In this document: positions 38,171-45,881 of the stretch, one piece after another
Position numbering within the stretch: the stretch's first letter is position 1
Layout: each line of letters opens with the position of its first letter
NCBI RefSeq assembly: GCF_030733265.1
Contig: NZ_JASHJI010000001.1
Location: 496,001-560,000, forward strand
Source of the DNA: Roseibium sp. MMSF_3412
GTDB taxonomy: Bacteria; Pseudomonadota; Alphaproteobacteria; Rhizobiales; Stappiaceae
DNA length: 64,000 bases
Direction of reading: 5' to 3'
The notes under the pieces: generated by a model
What the model was told of the DNA's origin: nothing
Seen by the model: the letters and a program-made list of their open reading frames with translations, nothing else
Database searches by the model: none
Translations under genes and position numbers: made by a program

Positions 38171-39405
38171 TGCTGCTTCTCAGGATCGCTTCAACGCACG
38201 TGCGCAACCGCCTGCGGCAGACCATCGTTTCCACCCTGGGCGTTGCGCTCGGCGTCGGCTTTTCGGTCGCCATGGCCAGTCTCATGGAGGGGTCACAGCG
38301 AGACTTCATGACGACCCTGATCGAGGCCATTCCGCATGTCGAGATTCTCGACGAAAAACGCAATCCGGCGGAGCAACCTGCAACCGCACTCTATGACGCA
38401 GTGGCCTTTCACGGGCTCCGGCCCCTGGAGGATTTGCGCGGGATCCGCAATCCGACCGAGGCAATTGCATCGCTGCGCGAATGGATCGACGGAGACTTCG
38501 CCCAACGTTTGAGCGGACAGTCCGTGCTGCGCTACAGCGGACAGGATATCGGCATGACGCTGGTTGGTGTCGTCCCCGGGCGCGAACTGAAGGTTTCCAA
38601 GATCAGGGAAGACATGCGCGCCGGCAGTTTCGAAGCGCTCGATGCGACTGCAAATGGCCTGGTGATCGGCCGAAAGGCCGCCGAACGTCTTGGCGCGGAG
38701 CTCGGCGATACCGTCACGCTGACCTCGGCGAACGGGATCGCGAAACGCTTCAAGATCGTCGGCCTGTTCCACACGGGCATCACGACCAGCGACGAGGGGC
38801 TGGCCTATGCGCCACTCAAGGCGGTTCAGATACTTCTCGAGAAACCGGACATCATCAACAGCATTTCGGTGAGACTTGCCGATATCAACGACGCGACCAG
38901 GATCGCCGCGCGCGCCGAGCGTCAGCTGGGTTACAAGGCGGTCTCATGGGAAGAAGCCAACGAAGGCCTCATGGAAGCCTTCGTTGTACGCAACGCGATC
39001 ATGTACACGGTCGTCGGCGCAATCCTCGTGGTCGCAGGTTTCGGTATCTTCAATATCGTGTCCACGATCGTGCATGAAAAAGCCCGGGACATAGCAATCC
39101 TGAAATCGCTCGGCTTTCCCGAAACCGATATCCAGCAGATCTTCGTTCTTGAAGGACTGGTGATCGGTGTTCTCGGAGCGATTGCCGGATGCGGGCTCGG
39201 GTTCGGGCTTTCAAGTTATCTCGCCACGGTCAAGTTCGAGGTTACGACCGACATTGAGATGACACGGCTGCCGATCCATTTTTCCTACGTGCACTATGTC
39301 CTGGCTTGTCTTCTCGCGCTGTTCTCGTCCGGCATCGCCGGGCTCATACCGGCCAGAAAGGCTGCGAAACTGAACCCGGTGGACATCATCCGGGGGGCGA
39401 CATGA
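38170..39405 (+). CDS. ABC transporter permease, MacB/FtsX (LolC/E) family
   Basis: 411 residues with the MacB topology: one N-terminal membrane helix (about 18-38), a large periplasmic MacB_PCD-type domain (about 40-270, including ATANGLVIGRKAAERLGAELGDTVTL), then three C-terminal FtsX helices (AIMYTVVGAILVVAGFGIFNIV, VIGVLGAIAGCGLGFGLSSYL, ALFSSGIAGLIPARKAAKLNPVDIIRG). It transmits ATPase strokes to the periplasm. Starts with GTG overlapping the adaptor stop; its own stop overlaps the ATPase ATG (ATGA). Confidence 0.9.
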   Translation: MLLLRIASTHVRNRLRQTIVSTLGVALGVGFSVAMASLMEGSQRDFMTTLIEAIPHVEILDEKRNPAEQPATALYDAVAFHGLRPLEDLRGIRNPTEAIASLREWIDGDFAQRLSGQSVLRYSGQDIGMTLVGVVPGRELKVSKIREDMRAGSFEALDATANGLVIGRKAAERLGAELGDTVTLTSANGIAKRFKIVGLFHTGITTSDEGLAYAPLKAVQILLEKPDIINSISVRLADINDATRIAARAERQLGYKAVSWEEANEGLMEAFVVRNAIMYTVVGAILVVAGFGIFNIVSTIVHEKARDIAILKSLGFPETDIQQIFVLEGLVIGVLGAIAGCGLGFGLSSYLATVKFEVTTDIEMTRLPIHFSYVHYVLACLLALFSSGIAGLIPARKAAKLNPVDIIRGAT

Positions 39406-40124
39406 TCGCGGCCCAACCACAAACCGGGACCGATACGAGCCCCCTCCTCCAGACGCGCAAACTCACGCGCATCCTGCCGGCCGTGGTTCCGGTCACGCTG
39501 GTTCAGGATGTCGATTTCAGCGTCGGGACGTCCGAGTTCGTCGCCATCACCGGACCTTCGGGATCCGGGAAGTCGTCACTGCTCTACCTGCTTGGCCTGC
39601 TCGACAGGCCGACATCCGGCGAAGTCCTGATCGAAGGCTGCGGCACGGCGGACCTTTCCTCGGCCGAGATGGCGTCGATGCGCCTTGCGAAAATCGGTTT
39701 CGTGTTTCAGTTCCACTTTCTTCTGCCGGAATTCACGGCGCTTGAAAACATCATGATCCCCATGCAGAAACTCGGCAGACTTTCCGCTCACGCCCAGCTT
39801 GAGCACGCGACCGGCCTGCTTGTGGACCTTGGCCTGGAAGACTTCCTTCATCGACGGCCGGCGCAGCTTTCGGGCGGTCAGCGGCAGCGGGTGGCCGTCG
39901 CGCGCGCACTCGCAAACTCCCCCGACCTTATCCTGGCGGACGAACCGACCGGCAGTCTCGATTCCGCTGCGACCGAACAGGTCTTCGAGAGCCTGCAGGC
40001 GATCGTGGAAACGCAGAAGACGACCGTGGTTGCCGTTACCCACGACATGGATCTCGCCGGGCGCATGCAACGCCGGGTGCATCTGGTGGATGGCCGGATC
40101 GACTATGACCGGGTCCAGTCCTGA
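39402..40124 (+). CDS. ABC transporter ATP-binding protein (MacB/LolD type)
   Basis: 240 residues with Walker A GPSGSGKS (51-58), Q-loop Gln103, signature LSGGQ (156-160), Walker B LILADE (176-181), D-loop GSLD and switch His in VTHD. TGPSGSGKSSLLYLLGLLDRPTSG and FQFHFLLPEFTALENI are typical of LolD/MacB mechanotransmission ATPases. ATG 39402 overlaps the permease stop, so the complex is made in stoichiometric order. LolCDE is less likely, because an adaptor accompanies it and there is only one permease. Confidence 0.92.
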   Translation: MIAAQPQTGTDTSPLLQTRKLTRILPAVVPVTLVQDVDFSVGTSEFVAITGPSGSGKSSLLYLLGLLDRPTSGEVLIEGCGTADLSSAEMASMRLAKIGFVFQFHFLLPEFTALENIMIPMQKLGRLSAHAQLEHATGLLVDLGLEDFLHRRPAQLSGGQRQRVAVARALANSPDLILADEPTGSLDSAATEQVFESLQAIVETQKTTVVAVTHDMDLAGRMQRRVHLVDGRIDYDRVQS

Positions 40125-40335
40125 CGCGGGCATCAACTTTTCCTGCGCCGCTTGCCAAGGCTCCTGTCTCATGTCATAACCGCGCCATCATCAAGAGAAG
40201 GGCTGGCGCCCTCGCCAACCTGCCAGACCGGGCAAGGTGGTTTCCGCAACAGGGATGCGGTCGTCTGGAACCTCAAAGAGGCCATTCGGCAACGAAGCGG
40301 TTTGATTTCATGCGCCAGTCCTCCTCGGGAAACCG

Positions 40336-40635
40336 ATGGAGGATTTTTTGTACCAGGAGCCTATCGCGGGACGCGCGGCAGTTCTCATTGAAGACCATCA
40401 GGCGGCGCATTCGTCGCACGCCGACCTGGCTGTGTGGCAACAGGCAGCCGAGAACTGCGTGATGATGCGTATCAGGAGCCTGCGTGTCCTGGGCGGGTTG
40501 CCGCGGCACAAGGCGCCGCTGTCACAGGAACAGCGCGTACAGCGTCTGAAAGACCTGCTCAGACTATGGGCGAACGGATGCACCTGCGCGGTCGACGAGG
40601 ATCTTTTTGCCGATATCCTGAACCGTCAGCGGTGA
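40336..40635 (+). CDS. Small hypothetical protein
   Basis: A 99-residue soluble protein, helical and Leu/Arg-rich in its second half (LSQEQRVQRLKDLLRLWANG), with two cysteines close together (CTC). Codon third positions are GC-biased like real genes nearby, and the frame is the only good one in this gap, so I accept it with reservations. No family is recognised. It follows the exporter ATPase by 211 bp and ends 3 bp before the convergent thioesterase. Confidence 0.45.
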   Translation: MEDFLYQEPIAGRAAVLIEDHQAAHSSHADLAVWQQAAENCVMMRIRSLRVLGGLPRHKAPLSQEQRVQRLKDLLRLWANGCTCAVDEDLFADILNRQR

Positions 40636-40638
40636 AGC

Positions 40639-41037
40639 TCAGTCGGCGTCCTGCTTCGGCACCGGTACCGGGCGCCCGTCATCGTCCACACAGACGAAGG
40701 TGAACTGAGCTTCGGTCACTTTCTCGCGGACACCGAAGCGGTGGCGCAGGGCCCAGGCTTCAAGCTTGATCTCCATCGAGGTGTTACCGACACGCACGAT
40801 GTCCGTATAGACGCACAGGACATCTCCGACATGGACCGGTCTGATGAATTTCATGCCGTCGACGGCGATGGTGACCACCCGGGCCGACGCGCGCTGACCG
40901 GCGGCAATTCCGCCTGCAAGGTCCATTTGCGACAGGACCCAGCCGCCGAAAATGTCTCCGGCCGCATTGGTGTCTGCCGGCATGGCCATGGTTCGCAGCG
41001 TCAGCTCACCGCTCGGTTTTTCGTTTTCGTCGCTCAC
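40639..41037 (-). CDS. Acyl-CoA thioesterase, YciA-like hot-dog protein
   Basis: 132 residues, one hot-dog domain. LRTMAMPADTNAAGDIFGGWVLSQMDLAGGIAA is the YciA/acyl-CoA thioester hydrolase signature, in which the Asn-x-x-GDIFGGW segment lines the active site; GMKFIRPVHVGDVLCVYTDIV and ITEAQFTFV-like strands complete the fold. It hydrolyses acyl-CoAs, with chain length unresolved. It lies 67 bp downstream of the 34-residue membrane-protein gene and may be read through from the truncated haemoglobin promoter. Confidence 0.92.
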   Translation of the reverse strand: MSDENEKPSGELTLRTMAMPADTNAAGDIFGGWVLSQMDLAGGIAAGQRASARVVTIAVDGMKFIRPVHVGDVLCVYTDIVRVGNTSMEIKLEAWALRHRFGVREKVTEAQFTFVCVDDDGRPVPVPKQDAD

Positions 41038-41104
41038 GCCGCGCCCCTCCGTTCAATGTGGGCAAAAGACTAACGGCAGCAGGTCAGATCACAAGGGGGT
41101 CCTG

Positions 41105-41209
41105 TCAGATCACAAGCATCAGGATTGCCATGATCCACAGGGGAAGCGGGGCCGCGACCCAGATCAGCAGGATCGGCAGACCACGCGGCATCAGTTTGGT
41201 CCAGGTCAT
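41105..41209 (-). CDS. 34-residue single-span membrane protein
   Basis: ATG 41209 to TGA 41105, 34 codons: a short N-terminus MTWTKLMPRG and then one unbroken hydrophobic helix (about residues 11-34) containing two Pro residues and ending at the stop. AAGGAAAACAG lies immediately upstream as a ribosome-binding site. Third codon positions are G/C-rich as in a real gene. It follows the 73-residue membrane protein on the same strand by 41 bp, downstream of the truncated haemoglobin. No family is recognised; the likeliest role is a small accessory subunit or regulator of a membrane complex. Confidence 0.6.
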   Translation of the reverse strand: MTWTKLMPRGLPILLIWVAAPLPLWIMAILMLVI

Positions 41210-41250
41210 TCTGTTTTCCTTCCGGTGCGGTGAATTTCGGATTCAGGTAA

Positions 41251-41472
41251 CTAGCCGAAGACCGGTATTTCCAAAACGGTCAATGCGCCGAGCGCGATGA
41301 TGCCGGTGACAAAGGCGAGTTTGGCGCTGCCGATAAGAGTGCGCCCGGCAACATCGAGTTTCGGAACCGGCATTTGCCGTGAATCGAGGTACATGGACAA
41401 AAGCATGAGCGAGAAAATTGCAAACCAGGCGACCACGAGAACTTCGGCCACAAGAACGATCGCTACCAGCAT
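41251..41472 (-). CDS. 73-residue membrane protein, unknown function
   Basis: Two hydrophobic helices (about 1-28 and 50-70) flank a short polar loop (YLDSRQMPVPKLDVAGRT). ATG 41472 has GGAG 6 bp upstream, better than TTG 41484. It overlaps the end of the truncated haemoglobin gene by 10 bp, so translation is probably coupled. I do not recognise the family. Its position in an NsrR-type regulated cluster suggests a role at the membrane in nitrosative stress or haem-protein function, which is inference. Confidence 0.75.
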   Translation of the reverse strand: MLVAIVLVAEVLVVAWFAIFSLMLLSMYLDSRQMPVPKLDVAGRTLIGSAKLAFVTGIIALGALTVLEIPVFG

Positions 41473-41966
41473 GATCCACTCCAATCCGATTGTTGCGAGG
41501 TGAGTTCCGGCGGCGGAGAGGACCCGGCATGGCCAAACGTGGCAAGCCAGAGACTTTGCGCGATCCGCTCCGCAACCGCTATGATTTCATCGGCCAGTTC
41601 AGGCACGAACAGTTCGCGTACGACCGGGCGGAAAACGGACAGCCATTCGCCATAGTCGGAACTGACAACTTCCTTGAGCTTCAGATGCGCCGGGACGGGT
41701 TTGCCCTTGTACGCCCCGTTCTTCAGGAGAACGGATTGCCAAAAGGCTTCCATTTTCGGCAGATGTTCTTCCCACTTGCCGTCAAGCCGCGCATTGAAGA
41801 TGAGACCGAGGCGCGGGTGTTCGCGAATACAGCCGTAAAACGTGTGCACCATCACCTGGATGGCTTCGTCGTCAACAGCTTCGTAACGACGAAGACGATC
41901 ACCTGTTCTGGCGTCCAGGCGCAGCTTCAACCTGTATTTTTCGGCATGGGACCTCTGCGCGTCCAT
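41463..41966 (-). CDS. Group III truncated haemoglobin
   Basis: 167 residues with the group III trHb core: MVHTFYGCIREHPRLGLIFNARLDGKWEEHLPKMEAFWQSVLLKNGAYKGKPVPAHLKL, containing the FWQSVLL helix and the proximal His in PAHLKL. Such proteins bind O2 and NO and are linked to NO detoxification. ATG 41966 is preceded by GGAGAG (4 bp); upstream ATGs at 41975 and 41987 are possible, but the latter lies inside the operator. The gene is divergent from an NsrR-like repressor and has an NsrR-type inverted repeat immediately upstream. N- and C-terminal extensions are unconserved. Confidence 0.88.
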   Translation of the reverse strand: MDAQRSHAEKYRLKLRLDARTGDRLRRYEAVDDEAIQVMVHTFYGCIREHPRLGLIFNARLDGKWEEHLPKMEAFWQSVLLKNGAYKGKPVPAHLKLKEVVSSDYGEWLSVFRPVVRELFVPELADEIIAVAERIAQSLWLATFGHAGSSPPPELTSQQSDWSGSCW

Positions 41967-41978
41967 CACACTCTCCAT

Positions 41979-42001
41979 AACATTCATTTTAAATGCATCT
42001 T
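41979..42001 (-). promoter_or_regulatory. NsrR-type operator upstream of the truncated haemoglobin
   Basis: Arms AACATTCATTT and AAATGCATCTT, separated by one T, match as an inverted repeat at 9 of 11 positions. The 11-1-11 layout and the AAGATGCATTT half-site are the NsrR consensus. It begins 12 bp upstream of the chosen start codon. Confidence 0.7.
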
Positions 42002-42025
42002 TTAAATGACACAAACGGACTCTAA

Positions 42026-42048
42026 AATCAACATCTCAGATGAATGTT
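42026..42048 (+). promoter_or_regulatory. Second, weaker NsrR-type operator at the regulator gene
   Basis: The right half AGATGAATGTT is the complement of AACATTCATCT, 10 of 11 identical to the left arm of the first operator. The left half (AATCAACATCT) is degenerate. It ends 15 bp before the Rrf2 start, consistent with autoregulation. Confidence 0.5.
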
Positions 42049-42063
42049 TTATGGGACCCAGCC

Positions 42064-42486
42064 ATGCGCCTCAGTCAGGCCAGCGATTTTGCCTTGAGAA
42101 TACTAATGGCCACCGGCCAGACGGACAGCCCGCAGACCGTCGACGGCCTGAGCACGAAGCTCGGCCTGGCCAAGTCGCATGTCATGAAAATCGTCGCCCA
42201 GCTCGCGCGGGCCGGCTACCTGGAAACCACCCGCGGGCGCGGCGGCGGTATCCGCCTTGGCCGATCGCCGGAGAACATACGTCTCGGGGATGTGGTCAGG
42301 CTGATCGAGCCGGACCTGGGCGTGGTTGCCTGCCTCAAGCCCGAGCCCGCCGTGTGCGCGTTCCTGCCGCGCTGCGCCTTGAAAGGTGCCATGGCAAACG
42401 CGGCCGAAGCCTTTCTCGACAGCCTCAACACGCAGACACTTGGAACGATACTGGCAGGAACACAGCAGGTGGCTCCACCCGAGTAA
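42064..42486 (+). CDS. Rrf2-family [Fe-S] repressor, NsrR-like
   Basis: 140 residues: a winged helix-turn-helix (MRLSQASDFALRILM, TKLGLAKSHVMKIVAQLARAGYL, GRGGGIRLGR wing) and a cluster-binding loop with Cys90, Cys98 and Cys104. Asp8 is also present; in Streptomyces NsrR Asp8 is the fourth ligand of the NO-sensing 4Fe-4S cluster. ATG 42064 gives the standard Rrf2 N-terminus; ATG 42040 would place the start within the operator. Divergent from the truncated haemoglobin gene. Prediction: NO destroys the cluster and derepresses both [13 protein letters not shown] units. IscR or RirA are less likely given the target genes. Confidence 0.8.
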   Translation: MRLSQASDFALRILMATGQTDSPQTVDGLSTKLGLAKSHVMKIVAQLARAGYLETTRGRGGGIRLGRSPENIRLGDVVRLIEPDLGVVACLKPEPAVCAFLPRCALKGAMANAAEAFLDSLNTQTLGTILAGTQQVAPPE

Positions 42487-42559
42487 GTTCCAATGCCGTC
42501 CGGCTTAACCGGAAAAGGATCCTGCGAGGCGATCAGCGGCCGTGCCGTGCTTCGCGCCG

Positions 42560-43249
42560 TTACAGCGTCGAGGCCTGTTCCAGGAAGTCCATGTCTTCCA
42601 GGCAATAGTAGCCTGAGATCCGGCTGATCGTCCCGGAGCGCTTCCAGTCATTGAGCACGCGGCTGACATTTTCGCGCGCCGCACCGGCCATGTTGGCAAT
42701 GTCCGCCTGGCTGAGCTTGTAGTGAATGAGCGTCCGCCCGTCGTCCAGCTTCTTGCCAAAGGTTTCAGACAGCTGCAGAAGGGTCTGAGCAACCCTGCCG
42801 GGCAGCGGCAGGAAGGATCTCGCTGCGAGAACGTCATTGGCATGGCGCAGGCGCTTGCCGACGATCGACAGCATATGCCGGTAAACGGCAGGGTGTTCGT
42901 CGGAAAAGCGCTGGAAGGCCGCCTTGTCGATAAAGGCCAGGTTCGCTTCCTTGAGGGCGCTGACGGTTGCGGACCGCGGACGGCCGTCGAGAAGTGCCAG
43001 TTCGCCGACAAGATCGCCCGGCCCCAGAACCGCCAGTAGCTGCTCATCGCCTTCCACGGACAGGAGCGACACTTTCAAAGACCCTTCCAGAACGGCGTAG
43101 CATCCATTTCCGGGGTCTCCGTTTTCGAAAAGAATCGTGCCGGCTGCCAGTTTCATCGGCCTGGCGAGACGGGACAGCCCGACGGCAAGTTCCGGCTCCA
43201 GCCCTTCCAGGGAGAAGCTGTTCTTCAAAAAGTCTTTTATTTCTGCCAC
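42560..43249 (-). CDS. CRP/FNR-family [15 protein letters not shown] regulator
   Basis: 229 residues: a cyclic-nucleotide-type sensor barrel (about 25-120) with GELALLDGRPRSATV (Glu83, Arg92, Ser93, resembling the cAMP pocket), a dimer helix, and a C-terminal winged helix with LSQADIANMAGAARENVSRVL. The recognition helix ENVSR has the E-x-x-S-R pattern of FNR, which reads TTGAT half-sites. FNR's N-terminal cysteine cluster is absent, so the sensor is not FNR-like. GTG 43249 is chosen for length. A TGAT-N4-ATCA site lies 59-72 bp upstream. It ends 73 bp from the NsrR-like gene, convergent with it. Confidence 0.82.
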   Translation of the reverse strand: MAEIKDFLKNSFSLEGLEPELAVGLSRLARPMKLAAGTILFENGDPGNGCYAVLEGSLKVSLLSVEGDEQLLAVLGPGDLVGELALLDGRPRSATVSALKEANLAFIDKAAFQRFSDEHPAVYRHMLSIVGKRLRHANDVLAARSFLPLPGRVAQTLLQLSETFGKKLDDGRTLIHYKLSQADIANMAGAARENVSRVLNDWKRSGTISRISGYYCLEDMDFLEQASTL

Positions 43250-43307
43250 ACCTGCCCCCTGCCAAGGATCTTCACGACACAAAAATTTTAAGGCCACGCG
43301 CAATCCT

Positions 43308-43321
43308 GTGATTTCCATCAC
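43308..43321 (-). promoter_or_regulatory. FNR/CRP-type box upstream of the regulator gene
   Basis: TGAT-TTCC-ATCA, flanked by G and C, is a perfect 14-bp dyad in its arms and differs from the FNR consensus only at the outermost bases. It lies 59-72 bp upstream of the CRP/FNR-family start and fits autoregulation by a protein with an E-x-x-S-R helix. Confidence 0.5.
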
Positions 43322-43396
43322 GTGCGTTCAAGAAAAAAATACCTATATCAGAGTCATGGAAGAGGGGTCGCCCCTCCCCCCTTCCTGACCTCCACG

Positions 43397-43430
43397 AAAA
43401 ACGGCTCTGTTCCCCGCAGAGCCGTTTTTT
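43397..43430 (-). terminator. Rho-independent terminator of the glycosyltransferase/YdjC operon
   Basis: ACGGCTCTG and CAGAGCCGT form a 9-bp stem with a 7-base loop, flanked by A and T runs on both sides, so it can work in either direction. It starts about 40 bp after the stop of the YdjC-like gene. Confidence 0.85.
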
Positions 43431-43470
43431 CGTTCAAACGGTTAAAAAACCGCAGGAAGTCAGGCGTTTC

Positions 43471-44268
43471 TCAGCGCAGAAAGATGTTCTTGCGATCGAG
43501 GGTCTGAAAAAAACGATCGCTCTTCAGGACGTCGTACTGACATTCACGCACCGCAATTTTTTTCCTTGGTTCCTCGCGCATCAACCGGTCGTCCGACTTA
43601 CCGGGAATGGAAGCGACGAAACTCCGGTCGCTCATGCCATCGAAATGATTGAGCAGAAGTTGCTGTAGTTCTTCAGAATCGGCGGTCGGTGGAAGCGGTT
43701 CGGAACTGGGCAGGACCTGCAGCCCGTAAGTCTTGGCCAGCCGCGCCAGGCGCAGTGTTTTCAGGCCCGGCTGCAGGGGCGAAATGACCAGTGGCGGCTT
43801 TTCGAAATCGGCTCGTTCCACGGCTTTGAAGACGATCCGTGCAAGGGATGTCCGCGTCAGAAGACCTTCGCGCACAGCCACGAAATCGGGCGGTCTTTGC
43901 ATCAGCACGCTATAGCGCGCCAGTTGGGCGACCGCTTCATCCATCAGGAGTTCGTCCGGCAGAAGCCGGAAGAACGCGCGCCTGTTCAACTTTTCGCGTG
44001 TGAACATCCGCCCGCCGTAGATCTCCTGCATGCGCGAACTGACCGGGATCACCCGGTCGCCACTGAAGGCAAGCGTGATCCCGAACAGCGTCTGCTGCCC
44101 GACTTTTTCGGCGATTTCCTGAAGCGGCCGGAATTCCCGTGGCCAGAGTTCGGTGGCAACCAGAGCGCCGAGCGCGCTCAACCGCCCGTTTTCGGCAAGA
44201 TCGCGCAACGCGCGATCAACGCCGAAAGCGAGACCATAATCCAGTGCACCGAGTGTAATTCGCTTCAT
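43471..44268 (-). CDS. YdjC/ChbG-family deacetylase-like protein, probably inactive
   Basis: 265 residues with the YdjC/ChbG/HpnK layout: the N-terminus ALDYGLAFGVDRALRDLAENGRLSA aligns with the family ADDYGLSxGVNxAI. The first metal/catalytic Asp is Leu9 here (Asp10 remains), the GLHLTLT strand reads FGITLAFS without its His, and the HVDSHHHVH motif is DFVAVREG. Thus the expected metal ligands are missing. Active relatives remove acetyl from sugars; Francisella NaxD does so on a polyprenyl-linked sugar. It is the last gene of an operon with a GT39 transferase and a GT2-GtrA protein, 103 bp downstream. Confidence 0.7.
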   Translation of the reverse strand: MKRITLGALDYGLAFGVDRALRDLAENGRLSALGALVATELWPREFRPLQEIAEKVGQQTLFGITLAFSGDRVIPVSSRMQEIYGGRMFTREKLNRRAFFRLLPDELLMDEAVAQLARYSVLMQRPPDFVAVREGLLTRTSLARIVFKAVERADFEKPPLVISPLQPGLKTLRLARLAKTYGLQVLPSSEPLPPTADSEELQQLLLNHFDGMSDRSFVASIPGKSDDRLMREEPRKKIAVRECQYDVLKSDRFFQTLDRKNIFLR

Positions 44269-44371
44269 CTAGTCAGACAGGCAGGTGAATCGGAGTTCTG
44301 TCTCTTTCCCTGCGGCATTCGTGCAGGCAATGCAAGCCTCAACACCGGCTGAAAGGCCCGATTTCTTCCGA

Positions 44372-45862
44372 TCACTGGACCGAAAGAGGCTCGAAGACCG
44401 GGCCTTTCAGTCCTTCGACCCTGTAGACAACAAGCTTTTCCAGTGGAACGCCTTTGACCTTGCGTTCAAGGACGGCAAGCTCCTCGACCGTGTCGAAGGC
44501 GCGTTCAAGATCCCCTGCCTTGTTGCGGCGTTTTTCGGTGATGTAGAGGCCTGGTTTCCGAAACAGCGTTTCATCCGTGGCCGGCATCATGATGTAGCGG
44601 ATCCGTTCCGTTGTCTGGAAGACAGGCAACCGGTCCTTCATCAGATAATCGGCCTGTCCGTTGAGCCCGTAGCTGCTGGTCAGCAGGAAGGCGGCCTGTT
44701 CCCTGTCGGCGAGTTCCGCTAACGCATCGCCGATCTCCTGCCAGCCGCGCAGCTGGAAGGTCGGGTCCTTGCGGGCAAGCTGCCCCGTGACCGGATAGAC
44801 CGCATGGAACTGGACCACAACGGCGACCAGCACACCGACGGCAACGCCCGCAACCGCCACCTTGCGCCAGATTTCCTTTTGACCCTTCAGCGAAACGACG
44901 AAGACCGCTGCCATGATGGCGAATGCGGGAAAGAGCGGGGCCGGCCAGTTGGCCTGAACGCGCGAGTGAAGCGCGTGATAGCAAAGGTATGCCAGGAACG
45001 GCAGCGTGGTCAGCAAAACCAGGGATGCCGCGCCGTCCCGCGCCCGGAAAGCCTTGTAGAGGATTACTGCGCCGCCGGCGGCCAGAAGCGCGATCAGAGG
45101 GTTCAACAGGCCGACAAAAGCACCCAGAAACTCGAAGATGTATTTTGCCGTGAAGCCACTGCTGCCGGCGCGGCCGAACTGTTTGTAGAAGCTCACCCAT
45201 TCATGCAAGTGGTTCCAGTAAAGCACCGGCGAGAAACACAGGAGCGCCAGCGCGCCACCTGCCCAGAGCTGCCAGGTCATCCACCAGCGCCGGGCGTCCG
45301 GAACCCACACAAGCCAGAGCAAGATCCCCGCACCAAGAAACAGCAGCGAGTATTTGGAGAGAAGGCCAAGACCGGCCATCAGACCGACCACGAGCCACCA
45401 GTTCGGGTTCTTCGATACGGTCAATTCGGCCAGGGCCCAGAAGGTCAGTCCCCAGAAGACAACGGACGGTGCATCCGGTGTCGCCAGTATTCCGCCGATC
45501 CCGATCATCAGGCTGGTATTGAGAAACAGAACGGCCCAACCGGCGGTCCGCGCATCGAAAAGGATCGTTGCGGTGCGCCAGAGCGCAAGGGAGCCGATCA
45601 CACCGGAAAAGACAACAAGTGCGCGCAAACCGAAAACAGTATCGCCGAAGACGGCCTGACCCAGCGTAATCCACCAACCGATCATCGGCGGGTGATCGTA
45701 GTAGCTCAGGGCCGGATAGAGACCCCAGATCCGGTAATAGGCTTCATCCTCGACAATATAGGCATTGGCCGCCGCGAAGAGCTTCAGCGCGGTCAGAAGA
45801 CCGACAACAACGACAAGCCCGGGTGGCCGAAGCCAGAACGGCAGATCTGAAGTCTTTGACAC
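44372..45862 (-). CDS. GT39/ArnT-like polytopic glycosyltransferase
   Basis: 496 residues with about ten or eleven membrane helices. The first periplasmic loop has the catalytic-type EDEAYYRIW and LSYYDHPPMIGWW, as in PMT_2/ArnT enzymes that move a sugar from a polyprenyl phosphate to lipid A or another periplasmic acceptor. The C-terminal 130 residues are a soluble periplasmic domain. The start is uncertain: the frame extends upstream into the GT2-GtrA gene, but the only good candidate outside it is GTG 45862 (VSKTSDLPFWLRPPG). It follows the GT2-GtrA gene, which would supply the donor. Confidence 0.82.
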   Translation of the reverse strand: MSKTSDLPFWLRPPGLVVVVGLLTALKLFAAANAYIVEDEAYYRIWGLYPALSYYDHPPMIGWWITLGQAVFGDTVFGLRALVVFSGVIGSLALWRTATILFDARTAGWAVLFLNTSLMIGIGGILATPDAPSVVFWGLTFWALAELTVSKNPNWWLVVGLMAGLGLLSKYSLLFLGAGILLWLVWVPDARRWWMTWQLWAGGALALLCFSPVLYWNHLHEWVSFYKQFGRAGSSGFTAKYIFEFLGAFVGLLNPLIALLAAGGAVILYKAFRARDGAASLVLLTTLPFLAYLCYHALHSRVQANWPAPLFPAFAIMAAVFVVSLKGQKEIWRKVAVAGVAVGVLVAVVVQFHAVYPVTGQLARKDPTFQLRGWQEIGDALAELADREQAAFLLTSSYGLNGQADYLMKDRLPVFQTTERIRYIMMPATDETLFRKPGLYITEKRRNKAGDLERAFDTVEELAVLERKVKGVPLEKLVVYRVEGLKGPVFEPLSVQ

Positions 45863-45881
45863 GACGGTTTGAGCCTGCTTC

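Noticed and set aside
43362..43376. GAGGGG-TCG-CCCCTC small hairpin
   Set aside because: Only 6 bp, no T-run and no gene ending there on the plus strand; not distinguishable from chance.
44804..45850. 348-codon plus-strand frame opposite the GT39 gene
   Set aside because: Highly charged Gln/Glu/Arg-rich translation typical of the complement of a hydrophobic protein.
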